Source of the DNA: Bacillus massiliglaciei
GTDB lineage: Bacteria; Bacillota; Bacilli; Bacillales; DSM-1321
Direction of reading: 5' to 3'
Assembly: GCF_900098925.1 (NCBI RefSeq)
Contig: NZ_LT622358.1
Coordinates: forward strand, 599,313 to 663,312
DNA: 64,000 nt
In this document: in pieces, positions 1 through 7,554 of the stretch
Position numbering within the stretch: position 1 is the first letter of the stretch
Layout of the letters: each line of letters begins with the position of its first letter
Position numbers and translations under genes: made by a program
The notes under the pieces: model-generated
What the model was told of the DNA's origin: nothing
Databases searched by the model: none
Seen by the model: only the letters and a program-made list of their open reading frames with translations

Positions 1-132
1 TTTGAAGAAGGGTCGTTAGAGGCTTTAAAGGCAGAAAATGAACGGTTACGTGTGGAGAATGCCTATTTAAAAAAGTTGAGAGCCTTAGTTCAGGAAAAAG
101 AGGAATTAGCACGCAAGAAAAAGCGAAAGTAG
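1..132 (+). CDS. IS3-family transposase OrfA, C-terminal fragment
   Basis: Only the last 43 codons are in the window. They form a Leu/Glu/Lys-rich coiled-coil ([20 protein letters not shown]), as at the end of OrfA proteins, where it mediates multimerisation. The reading frame ends at TAG 130-132. The sequence G AAA AAG at 117-123 is a likely -1 slippage site leading into OrfB. The N-terminal helix-turn-helix is cut off by the window edge. Confidence 0.75.
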   Translation, partial: FEEGSLEALKAENERLRVENAYLKKLRALVQEKEELARKKKRK

Positions 133-971
133 TACACGAACTAAGGGCAGAATGTAACTTAAAGCTACTTCTATCTGTCGCAAATATCGCAAGGAGCACT
201 TATTATTATTGGATAAACGCCTTTCGGCGTCAGGATAAATACGCAGAGATCAAGCCTGTCATTGAAGAAATCTTTCATTCACATAGAGGAAGGTATGGAT
301 ATCGACGAATTACTTTAGAATTGCGTAATCGGGGGATTAAGGTGAACCATAAAACAGTGCTTCGGTTAATGAATAAGCTGGGGTTAAAATGTATGGTAAG
401 GATGAAGAAATATCGTTCTTACAAAGGCAAGGTGGGAAAGGTTGCGCCTAATCTACTCCAAAGGGATTTTAAGGCCACCAAGCCTCATGAAAAATGGGTG
501 ACGGACGTGACGGAATTCCATTTATATGGTGAAAAATTGTACCTATCTCCCATCCTTGATTTATTTAATGGAGAAATCATCGCCTACCAAATAGAGTCAC
601 GTCCTACCTATTCGTTAGTCCACAAGATGTTGGACCAAGCCATCAAGCATTTAGAATCAGGAGATACACCCATTCTCCATTCAGATCAAGGTTGGCATTA
701 TCAAATGAAATCCTATTCCCAATCCTTGAAGACACATGGCATTACACAAAGTATGTCCCGAAAGGGAAATTGTCTCGATAACGCCGTTATAGAAAATTTC
801 TTTGGGCTACTAAAATCTGAATTACTTTATTTACAAGAGTTCGACAGCATGGAGCATTTCAAACAAGAACTAGAGGAGTATATCCATTATTACAATCACC
901 AACGTATTAAAACGAAATTAAAAGGCATGAGCCCGGTTGATTACCGAGTTCATGCCCTCAAGGTTGCCTAA
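120..971 (+). CDS. IS3-family transposase OrfB (DDE integrase)
   Basis: This is the catalytic half of the IS3 transposase, with an rve/DDE integrase core. The three acidic residues sit in [18 protein letters not shown] and [13 protein letters not shown]. The frame is open well upstream of the first ATG (321) and carries the usual OrfB N-terminal HTH-21-like segment (ARSTYYYW, then [10 protein letters not shown]). The full protein is therefore most likely an OrfA-OrfB fusion made by -1 frameshifting at 117-123; the start given is the frame entry point, not an initiation codon. The gene looks intact. Confidence 0.8.
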   Translation, partial: KAKVVHELRAECNLKLLLSVANIARSTYYYWINAFRRQDKYAEIKPVIEEIFHSHRGRYGYRRITLELRNRGIKVNHKTVLRLMNKLGLKCMVRMKKYRSYKGKVGKVAPNLLQRDFKATKPHEKWVTDVTEFHLYGEKLYLSPILDLFNGEIIAYQIESRPTYSLVHKMLDQAIKHLESGDTPILHSDQGWHYQMKSYSQSLKTHGITQSMSRKGNCLDNAVIENFFGLLKSELLYLQEFDSMEHFKQELEEYIHYYNHQRIKTKLKGMSPVDYRVHALKVA

Positions 972-1115
972 CTAAATAAAGTGTCTAACTTTTTGGGTTC
1001 ACTTCAAAGCCCAGGGCGTTTTTTTTTACGGAAGAATAACAAGAAAATATGAGGTTATTGTACTTTTTTAAAAATAGAATTAATATAGAAGAATCGAATG
1101 AAAGGGAGTGATACC

Positions 1116-1223
1116 ATGAATGGCAGTCCATGCGACCCTGAACCCAGTAAAAGAAAGAAAGGGGCTTTTAATCTGACCGTCAAGGATTGTGGCTTCGTGA
1201 CCTATCCTCTCTGCCTAGACTAA
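1116..1223 (+). CDS. 35-aa putative leader peptide of corA
   Basis: A short ORF with an SD (AAAGGGAG, 1101-1108) lies 30 bp upstream of corA. Its N-terminus reads MNGSPCDPEPSKRKKG: alternating acidic and proline residues followed by a basic cluster. Enterobacterial MgtL (and CorL upstream of corA) use leader peptides, and MgtL has a similar acidic-Pro run that destabilises ribosomes at low magnesium. The stop codon is only 4 nt before a hairpin that covers the corA ribosome site. That this peptide senses magnesium is inference; the ORF, its SD and its position are seen. No homologue is recognised. Confidence 0.5.
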   Translation: MNGSPCDPEPSKRKKGAFNLTVKDCGFVTYPLCLD

Positions 1224-1227
1224 AAAG

Positions 1228-1246
1228 CTTCCTTATATAAAGGAGG
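1228..1246 (+). promoter_or_regulatory. Hairpin sequestering the corA ribosome binding site
   Basis: CTTCCTT (1228-1234) pairs with AAGGAGG (1240-1246) around the loop ATATA, 7 bp with one G-U. The 3' arm is the corA Shine-Dalgarno itself. A ribosome stopping at the leader stop (1221-1223) would cover the 5' arm and free the SD. A competing pairing GCTTTT (1164-1169) with AAAAGC (1223-1228) is also possible. Function is inferred from geometry. Confidence 0.5.
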
Positions 1247-1253
1247 TAAAATA

Positions 1254-2192
1254 ATGATAGAAATTTTTAAATCAGATGAGAACAGGAACATATCTGTTCT
1301 TGAAAACCTGGAAAAGGGCTGCTGGGTGAATGTAACCGCCCCTACTGAAAGCGAAATTCAGTATGTATGCCAGGCATTGGATATTCCTTTGGATTTTCTT
1401 AAGGACCCACTGGATGATGAGGAACGTCCCCGGATTGAAAGAGAAGAGGGGGCGCTGCTGATTATCGTTGATTACCCTTATATCACCAGAGATGAAACAG
1501 GGACACCGGTTTATGAAACAATCCCAATCGGTATTATAGTGACTGAAAATCATTTCCTCACAGTATCTCTTAAGGAAACACCTATCCTGGAAAATTTCAA
1601 AAAAAATAAGATTAAGCTTTTTTATACACAGAAAAAAACAAGGTTTGCCCTGCAGCTATTATTTGAGATTTCATCCTATTATTTGAGGTATTTAAAGCAA
1701 ATTAATAAGATGACCAATGAAGCTGAAAGAGAACTTCACCAATCCATGAAAAACAAAGAACTTTATACATTTCTTGGGTTGGAAAAAAGTTTGGTCTACT
1801 TTACCACCTCTTTAAAATCGAATAAAGTAGTCCTCGATAAAATTTTGAAATTTAATTATTTGAAAATGTATGAAGAAGACAAAGATCTTCTTGAAGATGT
1901 CATGATTGAAAACACTCAGGCCATTGAAATGGCAGAAGTGTATACATCCATTCTTAGCGGCATGATGGATGCCTTCGCATCCATTATTTCTAATAATGTC
2001 AATAATGCCATGAAATTTTTGACCTCTGTTACGATTATTCTTACATTGCCAACAATGGTGGCAAGCTTTTACGGCATGAATGTGAAACTGCCTTTTGCAG
2101 AGAATCAATGGGCTTTTATTTTCACCTTGCTGATTGCTATCACATTAGCCGGAACGACAGCTTTTATTTTTTGGAAGAAGAAATATTTTTAA
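1254..2192 (+). CDS. corA: CorA-family magnesium/divalent cation transporter
   Basis: 312 aa, normal length for the family. CorA forms a homopentameric membrane channel for Mg2+ (some members Co2+ or Zn2+). Seen here: a long acidic cytoplasmic N-terminal domain, a stalk helix, the signature Gly-Met-Asn at residues 274-276 at the end of TM1 (LPTMVASFYGMN), and TM2 followed by a basic C-terminus (WKKKYF), as expected. The ATG at 1254 follows AAAGGAGG at good spacing. The gene stands alone between a leader ORF and a terminator. Expression is probably controlled through the leader and the SD hairpin. Metal preference cannot be read from sequence. Confidence 0.93.
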   Translation: MIEIFKSDENRNISVLENLEKGCWVNVTAPTESEIQYVCQALDIPLDFLKDPLDDEERPRIEREEGALLIIVDYPYITRDETGTPVYETIPIGIIVTENHFLTVSLKETPILENFKKNKIKLFYTQKKTRFALQLLFEISSYYLRYLKQINKMTNEAERELHQSMKNKELYTFLGLEKSLVYFTTSLKSNKVVLDKILKFNYLKMYEEDKDLLEDVMIENTQAIEMAEVYTSILSGMMDAFASIISNNVNNAMKFLTSVTIILTLPTMVASFYGMNVKLPFAENQWAFIFTLLIAITLAGTTAFIFWKKKYF

Positions 2193-2194
2193 AA

Positions 2195-2222
2195 CAAAAC
2201 CGGCCTTATGGCCGGTTTTGTT
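2195..2222 (+). terminator. Rho-independent terminator after corA
   Basis: Perfect 11-bp stem CAAAACCGGCC / GGCCGGTTTTG with loop TTAT, starting 2 nt after the corA stop. The T-run forms part of the 3' arm. Confidence 0.9.
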
Positions 2223-2240
2223 GAGAGTGAAGGTTAATTT

Positions 2241-2344
2241 CCATTTCGGGTGGACGCTTCCCGCGGGCGGGGCCGAGCCGCTTCCTTCGCTGCGCTTAGT
2301 CCGGGGTCTCGACTTTCCGCTTTTCCAGCTGGAGTCGCCCCCTC
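2241..2344. repeat. GC-rich interspersed intergenic repeat (Bacillaceae type)
   Basis: A block of about 100 bp is much richer in GC than its surroundings and carries phrases I recognise from intergenic repeats common in Bacillaceae genomes: GGTGGACGCTT, CCGCGGGCGGGG, GGGGTCTCGAC and GGAGTCG. It contains several short self-complementary segments, e.g. GACT near 2311 with AGTC near 2333. Only one copy lies in this window, so family membership rests on memory, not on a comparison here. Confidence 0.5.
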
Positions 2345-2497
2345 AAAAGGATCAATGTGCGATGTGACGATTGATCAATTAGGGTTCCTGAAGACTGTAG
2401 TAAGCAATCCCGGGTCAGCCGTTGATTTTCTTCATCTACCCCTTGATTGAAAAACCTATATTTATCGGTCGTTCAAATATCACCCCCGTCGTTTTGC

Positions 2498-2692
2498 TTA
2501 CGTTTCATCAAAATACTCTTTGAAAGAAGGGGTGAGAGGCGCTTCATTCTTTTCTCTATAAGGGTTTTCTTCAACTGTGCTGTCGGGATCAAGATTGGTT
2601 TTGATCACGAGTTTCGGACTGTCAGAAGGTTCAATATACATTCTGTCTCCTGATTTTTCGGCATTCCGCCGATGAGCATTCGTTTCTTTCAT
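2498..2692 (-). CDS. Hypothetical small protein, 64 aa
   Basis: A minus-strand ORF with a proper SD (GAGGTG, 7 nt before ATG). The product is hydrophilic with no membrane segment, rich in Asp/Glu/Pro/Ser, containing MYIEPSDSPKLVIKTN and ending KEYFDET. I do not recognise a family. It is divergent from the next small gene at 2792, and the two share a 99-bp intergenic region. Coding status is supported by SD and amino-acid composition only. Confidence 0.55.
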   Translation of the reverse strand: MKETNAHRRNAEKSGDRMYIEPSDSPKLVIKTNLDPDSTVEENPYREKNEAPLTPSFKEYFDET

Positions 2693-2791
2693 CCATTATC
2701 ACCTCAAGTTTAATTTGCAGCTTCTTGAGCAGACTATTCATGTTATTTCATTTGCTTGGGAAGTGTAAAGTTAGAAAGGAGGAGGACAATA

Positions 2792-2941
2792 ATGAAATGG
2801 AATGATCAATCAGCCCCGAACAATCATCATTTGCCGGAGGATATGAATCATCAAGCCGAGGCTGCACCAGAAGGTAAAATGGATCCAGAGCAATTACAGG
2901 AGAGAAAAGTGGAAAAAGACGTAAGAAGGCAAAATTTTTAG
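2792..2941 (+). CDS. Hypothetical small protein, 49 aa
   Basis: A small hydrophilic protein starting MKWNDQSAPNNHHLPEDMNH and ending in a charged helix (ERKVEKDVRRQNF). The ATG at 2792 is preceded by AAAGGAGGAGG, an unusually strong SD. A longer reading from 2756 is possible but lacks a site. No family recognised; the size, Asn/Gln/His content and strong SD recall small sporulation-phase proteins of Bacillus, which is only an impression. Confidence 0.6.
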   Translation: MKWNDQSAPNNHHLPEDMNHQAEAAPEGKMDPEQLQERKVEKDVRRQNF

Positions 2942-3277
2942 AGGCAAGGCAGAAACAGAACATTCATAGCATGGGATAAAACCATAGTAAGCAAAGATTC
3001 TTGTTGTAAGGATTGAAGCGGAAGGGGGGCAGTGCGTTTGCTTGCCCCCATTGAATACATAACATAACGGCAATCCAAGCAGCGATAACTAAAAAACCGC
3101 AAGGACAAAAAAATCAGCTTCAAGAAAAATCTGTACTGTGCTTCAACAAATCTGCAATAAGCATGTTGAAGCATTCGGATTCTATTTTATACACTTTTTA
3201 CCCAAATAAAGAATTTATTTAGGTTTACACTTTGAGCAATTCAGAATCCGCCTTTATTTCATATTTAAAAAGGAGCC
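2942..3277. other. Intergenic stretch of about 335 bp
   Basis: No convincing gene seen. It holds a GC-rich hairpin (GGGGGCAG near 3025 with TTGCCCCC near 3045) without a clear T-tract, and otherwise AT-rich sequence. It may contain the 3' region of the small gene ending at 2941. Confidence 0.4.
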
Positions 3278-3412
3278 TTAAGACTTTTTTTGCTTTTTTC
3301 GTGCAGAAGAAGCTGTATGGCTTCCCGTTTCTTTATTCGTTGTGCCCTGTCCTTCAATTTGTGATGAGCCAAGTCCGATCGTGGACGGATCTTTTTTGAT
3401 TTTTCCGTTCAT
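3278..3412 (-). CDS. YuzL-like small protein, 44 aa
   Basis: The ORF reads MNGKIKKDPSTIGLGSSQIE, then GQGTTNKETGSHTASSARKK and a Lys-rich tail, with SD GGGAGGTG 7 nt before the ATG. The start Lys-Lys-Asp-Pro-Ser with a following Gly/Ser/Gln-rich tract matches my memory of the Bacillus YuzL family (about 40-45 aa, function unknown). No membrane segment or cysteine. The assignment is tentative; coding status is well supported by SD and composition. Confidence 0.6.
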   Translation of the reverse strand: MNGKIKKDPSTIGLGSSQIEGQGTTNKETGSHTASSARKKQKKS

Positions 3413-3509
3413 ACGTTTCACCTCCCATTTTACTTTTCCGGTTTCCTGCTCATTCTATACATACTTTGACATGCTGCAGGAAAGCTTAGCTATATAGGAG
3501 GTGGGAAAT

Positions 3510-3755
3510 GTGAACAGAATCGGAGTAGAAGAATCATTGACTAATGTTCAGGACGCTTTGCGCCAAAGAGGCTATGATATTGTAGAATTGAAACAGGAAT
3601 CAGATGCAAAAGGGCTGGATTGCTGTGTAGTGACAGGGCTGGATTCCAATATGATGGGGATCCAGACAGCTTCCTTACAGGGTTCCGTCATTGAAGCATC
3701 CGGAATGTCGGCAGACGAGGTATGCGAGGAAGTAGAACGAAAAATGAAAATGTAG
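3510..3755 (+). CDS. ykuS: YkuS family (UPF0180) protein
   Basis: 81 aa from the GTG at 3510, which sits 7-8 nt after AGGAGGTGG; a GTG at 3501 overlaps that SD and is less likely. The product begins [22 protein letters not shown] and contains the family segments [16 protein letters not shown] and [12 protein letters not shown]0180/YkuS proteins are small cytosolic proteins of Bacillaceae with no known function. It appears monocistronic, with a strong hairpin immediately downstream. Confidence 0.88.
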   Translation: MNRIGVEESLTNVQDALRQRGYDIVELKQESDAKGLDCCVVTGLDSNMMGIQTASLQGSVIEASGMSADEVCEEVERKMKM

Positions 3756-3763
3756 ACCAGATA

Positions 3764-3800
3764 GGCACCTGAAGATTACACTTCAGGTGCCGTGCTTTTT
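3764..3800. terminator. Bidirectional terminator between ykuS and the OsmC gene
   Basis: Perfect 11-bp stem GGCACCTGAAG / CTTCAGGTGCC with loop ATTACA, followed on the plus strand by GTGCTTTTTT. It lies between convergent genes, and the OsmC stop codon (3776-3778) is inside the loop. Confidence 0.85.
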
Positions 3801-4237
3801 TCGATTAGAGGTGAAAGCTCAATTATTACGTTGCCGCGCACGGCTTTAGATATCATGCACGTTTCTTCCGCTTTTATCATAAGCCGCTTTGCTTTTTCCT
3901 CTTCTTTCAATGAAATCCCACTGGAAAGTTTTAAAACCGGCCGGTGAATAATTTTTTGATATGTAAAAACGCCGTTTGTCACATCGACATATGCCTCAGA
4001 TTCCATTTCTAAGCTTTCTTTTTGGATCTTCGCCCGTTCCAGCATGGCTGCAAGCGTAATAATATAGCAAGTTGCTGCAGCTCCTAAAAGCATTTCATCA
4101 GGGTTTGTTCCGATACCTGGTCCATCCATTTCCTTCGGAATACTTATTTGTGTCCTAAGATTTTCAGCAGCAATCATACCGATTCCATTTCTTTCACCAG
4201 GCCAATCAGCCTGTAATTTGAATTTGTGAATTGTCAT
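3776..4237 (-). CDS. OsmC/Ohr-family peroxide-stress protein
   Basis: 153 aa from the ATG at 4237, preceded by AAAGGAGG. OsmC/Ohr proteins reduce organic hydroperoxides with two active-site cysteines. Both are present: Cys57 (GAAATCYII, start of the long central helix) and Cys127 (AEETCMISKAVRGN). It is closest in feel to the YhfA/SACOL-type OsmC branch rather than Ohr proper. It is divergent from an MhqD-like esterase gene, with an MhqR-type operator between them, which suggests a shared response to electrophilic or oxidative stress (inference). Confidence 0.85.
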   Translation of the reverse strand: MTIHKFKLQADWPGERNGIGMIAAENLRTQISIPKEMDGPGIGTNPDEMLLGAAATCYIITLAAMLERAKIQKESLEMESEAYVDVTNGVFTYQKIIHRPVLKLSSGISLKEEEKAKRLMIKAEETCMISKAVRGNVIIELSPLIEKSTAPEV

Positions 4238-4344
4238 TGTATTTCCTCCTTTATCACTCATTGTAAGACATGATGCTGGAATTGTAATGTAAAACAAATT
4301 GGAGTCTCTTGAGGAATTGATTTGACAAAGCACTTCCAATCAGT

Positions 4345-4362
4345 TATCTTTAATTCGAGATA
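4345..4362. promoter_or_regulatory. MhqR-type operator with overlapping promoter
   Basis: TATCTTTAATTCGAGATA has outer arms TATCT/AGATA and closely follows the B. subtilis MhqR operator as I remember it (tATCTcgaAtTCgAGATa). A TTGACA (4322-4327) lies exactly 17 bp before TATCTT (4345-4350), so the operator would overlap the -10 of a promoter for the esterase gene. It lies between divergent stress genes. Confidence 0.55.
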
Positions 4363-4568
4363 TATAATCTAAAAGTATTAAAAAACCTAATCAATCCATT
4401 TTAAATTTGCGGTGTCAAAGATGGGTTTGCTGATGGTTTTATAAACAGCGGGGGCTGTGGGTCAAGAAATGAGCACTGAATGAACAACTCTTTATTGAAG
4501 AGAGAATTTTTGGCCTTTTGCCTGTACAGGAAGAGAGTGCAGCCGTTCAGATATTTAAAGGAGGATAC

Positions 4569-5180
4569 ATGATGAACATGAAACATTTTTTTAAAAAAGG
4601 AAAAGAAGATGGTCCTGTGATGCTGCTTCTGCATGGTACCGGAGGAACAGAAAAAGATTTAGAGCCCTTAGCAGAAATGATAGCTCCTGGAGCATCTGTT
4701 TTAGGCGTTAGGGGCAATGTGCTTGAAAACGGGATGCCTCGTTTTTTCCGCCGGCTTGCAGAAGGGGTTTTTGATGAAGAGGATTTGAAACTCCGTACTG
4801 CCGAGCTAAATGATTTTTTGGAAGAAGCTGCATCAGAATATGATTTTAATCGAGATAATGTTGTAGCGATTGGCTACTCAAACGGGGCAAATATCGCAGC
4901 CAATCTTATTTTTCAATATGAACATGCATTGAAAGGAGCCATTCTGCATCACCCGATGGTCCCAAGGAGAGGCGTGCAATTGCCGAAACTTACTGGGCTG
5001 CCTGTATTTATGGGAGCAGGTGTAAATGATCCAATTTGCCCGTCAAGTGAAACAGAAGAACTTAAAAGCCTTCTGGAGGAAGCAGGTGCACAGGTGGAAG
5101 TGAAATGGGAAAACTACGGACACCAGCTAACACGTTCAGAGGTAGAGGCAGCTGCCAGGTGGTTTAAGGGAAAATTTTAA
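4569..5180 (+). CDS. mhqD: MhqD-like alpha/beta hydrolase (carboxylesterase)
   Basis: 203 aa from ATG 4569 (SD AAAGGAGG). Alpha/beta hydrolase fold: oxyanion-loop motif LLHGTGG at 20-26, nucleophile Ser104 in GYSNGA, acid Asp154 (GVNDPICP), His185 (YGHQLT). The phospholipase/carboxylesterase-type order and the paired FYxxLxxG-like sequence RFFRRLAEGVFD fit MhqD/YodD of B. subtilis, part of the MhqR regulon for quinone and catechol stress. The operator upstream supports this. The natural ester substrate is unknown. A 210-nt 5' leader would result if the promoter at 4322-4350 is used. Confidence 0.8.
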   Translation: MMNMKHFFKKGKEDGPVMLLLHGTGGTEKDLEPLAEMIAPGASVLGVRGNVLENGMPRFFRRLAEGVFDEEDLKLRTAELNDFLEEAASEYDFNRDNVVAIGYSNGANIAANLIFQYEHALKGAILHHPMVPRRGVQLPKLTGLPVFMGAGVNDPICPSSETEELKSLLEEAGAQVEVKWENYGHQLTRSEVEAAARWFKGKF

Positions 5181-5319
5181 GGTGAGGATGTAGAAAAGAA
5201 GGGAACCTGCAGGGGAATCCTTCTTTTTAATGAGTTCTTTCAGTCATCTGCCCATTTCAATTCATAATCCTCTCTGGAGTGAATATATTAGTTAAGTATT
5301 TTCGAATTGGGGGTCTAAC

Positions 5320-5808
5320 ATGACAAAAGGAACGCACAATAGGGAAATATCCGTTCAGAAAAAGGATGTATGGGATTTTGTCAGTTCTATGAATAACTGG
5401 GCGCCGCTCGTTCCCGGTTATATTCAACACGACGTTCTGAATGAAAAAGAATCAACCTGGGAATTTAAAACGGATCTTGGATTGTTAAAGAAAAAGATAA
5501 AACTTATGGTTCGGATTACCAGCTGGGAGGAACCGGATAAAGTAACATTTGACTTGATTGGGATGAATGAGAACTTTTCTGGGTCCGGATTCTTTCTCTC
5601 TGAATATCATACAGACCAAACCACTAAAATGACAGGCTGTATTGAGATAGAAGCGAAAGGACCAAAAGGACCGTTAGCTAACTCCTTGCTAAAATCCTAT
5701 GTTCCAAAGCTCGCGGCCGAACTGACAGAGGCTGTAGCTGCTAGAATGGAAGAACTGCTGAAAGATAGGCAGGAAGAATTATGTGAGAAACCGGATGGAG
5801 TGAAGTGA
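5320..5808 (+). CDS. SRPBCC (CoxG/START-like) family protein
   Basis: 162 aa. The N-terminal pattern (REISVQKKDVWDFVSSMNNWAPLVPGY), the segment WEFKTDLGLLKKKIKLMVRIT and the C-terminal helix (KSYVPKLAAELTEAVAARMEELL) are typical of the SRPBCC/CoxG ligand-binding fold, in which a long helix caps a hydrophobic pocket. Members bind lipids or other small hydrophobic molecules; CoxG itself assists CO dehydrogenase maturation. No cox genes are nearby, so the role here is open. The start at 5320 has a modest GGGGG site. Monocistronic with its own terminator. Confidence 0.75.
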   Translation: MTKGTHNREISVQKKDVWDFVSSMNNWAPLVPGYIQHDVLNEKESTWEFKTDLGLLKKKIKLMVRITSWEEPDKVTFDLIGMNENFSGSGFFLSEYHTDQTTKMTGCIEIEAKGPKGPLANSLLKSYVPKLAAELTEAVAARMEELLKDRQEELCEKPDGVK

Positions 5809-5812
5809 AAGC

Positions 5813-5848
5813 AAAAAAAGTGCGGATGTTTATGTCCGGACTTTTTTT
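5813..5848 (+). terminator. Terminator after the SRPBCC gene
   Basis: AAAAAAGTGCGGAT / ATGTCCGGACTTTTTTT: about 9 bp with one mismatch, then a T-run. Confidence 0.8.
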
Positions 5849-6071
5849 GTTATACGGTGGGATGTAGGTTTGGGAAACTGAAACTTTTTGCTCAATTGTC
5901 CAGTTTTTGGTGATTATTCAGAATATGGTATTTATGAAAAACAGTGTAAAGGTAGGGAGCCAATCTCTTTTTTATTACTGATTTGCATGGTATTCTATAG
6001 AAGCGCTGAATGTACGGCAGTTTGAATAAAGGCAGAAGAGAATATTTGTTTCTTCATGAAAGGTTTGAATT

Positions 6072-7529
6072 ATGCAAATTCCAGAATTAACTTCCATTCT
6101 TCTAGGTCTCATATTAGTTTTAAATATATTATTTGCCACCATTATTATCTTTTTTGAAAGAAAAGAGGCCAGCACGTCCTGGGCTTGGCTGTTAGTACTG
6201 AATTTTCTTCCGATTGTCGGTTTTATTTTGTACTTGTTTTTGGGCAGAAGCCTCAGGCACGCTCATTTATTCCAATGGGAGGACAAAAGAAAAGTCGGGA
6301 TTGAGGAGATCATCAGCCGGCAGGTTCATGATCTGTCGCAGAACCATTATCCGTTCAGGCAGATGCATACAAGAGAATACAGGGATTTAATTTATATGAA
6401 TCTGCGTTATAACGGGGCAGTATTAACGGAAAATAATGAAGTGGAAATTTTCACGAACGGAAAAGAAAAGTTTGATCAGCTTTTTAAGGACATTGATAAT
6501 GCCAAAAATCATATACATGTTCAGTATTATATTTTTCAAAGAGACGAGCTGGGCAAAAAATTAGTTGAATTGCTTACAAAAAAAGCAAAAGAAGGTCTGA
6601 AAGTCAGAATTCTATATGATGAAATGGGTTCCCGGAAAATGACAAAGGGCTTTTTTAAGGAATTTCGGGCTGCAGGTGGAAGAGTAGAAGCATTTTTTCC
6701 TTCCAAATTAAAATTTATCAATCTGCGTTTGAATTTCCGCAATCATAGGAAGCTTGTGATCATTGACGGCGAAATAGGCTATGTAGGCGGTTTTAATGTC
6801 GGTGATGAATATTTAGGATTGGATCCGAAATTCGGCTATTGGAGGGATACGCACCTAAGAGTAAAAGGATCTTCGGTGTATGCAATCCAAACTCGGTTTA
6901 TTCTTGATTGGAATCAAGCCTCCGCTGATTATGATATTGTTTATCAAACCTATTATTTTCCGCCCGTAAAAACAGAGGGCCATTCAGGAATGCAAATTGT
7001 CACGAGCGGACCGGATTCTGATTGGGAACAAATTAAATATGGATATATCAAGCTGATATCTTCAGCAAAAAAATCAATTCTTATTCAGACGCCGTATTTT
7101 ATACCGGATGCCAGTTTATTGGAGGCTGTCAAAATTGCCTGTCTTTCCGGAATAGACGTGAAAATCATGATTCCGAATAAGCCTGACCACATTTTTGTTT
7201 ACTGGGCAACTACCTTCTATATAGGTGAGATGCTGAAGGCGGGTGCCAAAGTATATATTTATGATAATGGGTTTATTCATGCCAAGACAATCGTTGTAGA
7301 TGAAGAAGTTTCTTCTGTTGGCACTGCAAATATTGATGTGAGAAGCTTTAAACTGAACTTTGAAGTGAACGCGTTTATTTATGACCAGGAGATTGCCAGA
7401 AATTTGTCTCAAATATTCCATGAAGATGTTGGACTTTCTAAGCAGCTGACCTTGGAGCAGTATAAAAAAAGGCCGCGTTGGATTCGGATTAAGGAGTCAT
7501 TGGCAAGACTGCTGTCTCCCATTTTATAA
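6072..7529 (+). CDS. cls: Cardiolipin synthase
   Basis: 485 aa, usual length. It joins two phosphatidylglycerol molecules into cardiolipin plus glycerol at the membrane. Two N-terminal membrane segments (about 6-28 and 36-58) precede two phospholipase-D catalytic repeats: H225-K227-D232 (NHRKLVIID) followed by YVGGFN, and H403-K405-D410 (IHAKTIVVD) followed by SVGTANIDVRSF. The ATG at 6072 has a short GAAAGG site 9 nt upstream. All catalytic residues are present. The SDR gene follows 25 bp later and may share its transcript. Confidence 0.93.
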   Translation: MQIPELTSILLGLILVLNILFATIIIFFERKEASTSWAWLLVLNFLPIVGFILYLFLGRSLRHAHLFQWEDKRKVGIEEIISRQVHDLSQNHYPFRQMHTREYRDLIYMNLRYNGAVLTENNEVEIFTNGKEKFDQLFKDIDNAKNHIHVQYYIFQRDELGKKLVELLTKKAKEGLKVRILYDEMGSRKMTKGFFKEFRAAGGRVEAFFPSKLKFINLRLNFRNHRKLVIIDGEIGYVGGFNVGDEYLGLDPKFGYWRDTHLRVKGSSVYAIQTRFILDWNQASADYDIVYQTYYFPPVKTEGHSGMQIVTSGPDSDWEQIKYGYIKLISSAKKSILIQTPYFIPDASLLEAVKIACLSGIDVKIMIPNKPDHIFVYWATTFYIGEMLKAGAKVYIYDNGFIHAKTIVVDEEVSSVGTANIDVRSFKLNFEVNAFIYDQEIARNLSQIFHEDVGLSKQLTLEQYKKRPRWIRIKESLARLLSPIL

Positions 7530-7554
7530 CTTTGTTGATAAGGAGAAGAAGCTC

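Larger units (their letters stand above)
1..1006 (+). mobile_element. IS3-family (IS150-like) insertion sequence, right part
   Basis: The window opens inside an IS3-family element: the end of orfA and all of orfB are present. The right terminal inverted repeat lies at about 981-1006; read on the minus strand it begins TGAAGTGAACCCAAAAAG, which resembles IS150-type ends as remembered. The left end and target duplication are outside the window, so the exact right boundary is an estimate. It differs in sequence from the two IS copies at 29853 and 50071. Confidence 0.8.

Noticed and set aside
1007..1040. Half of a terminator hairpin (GCCCAGGGCG then T-run) next to the left IS
   Set aside because: The other arm would lie on the far side of the IS, outside the window, so disruption of a terminator cannot be supported.
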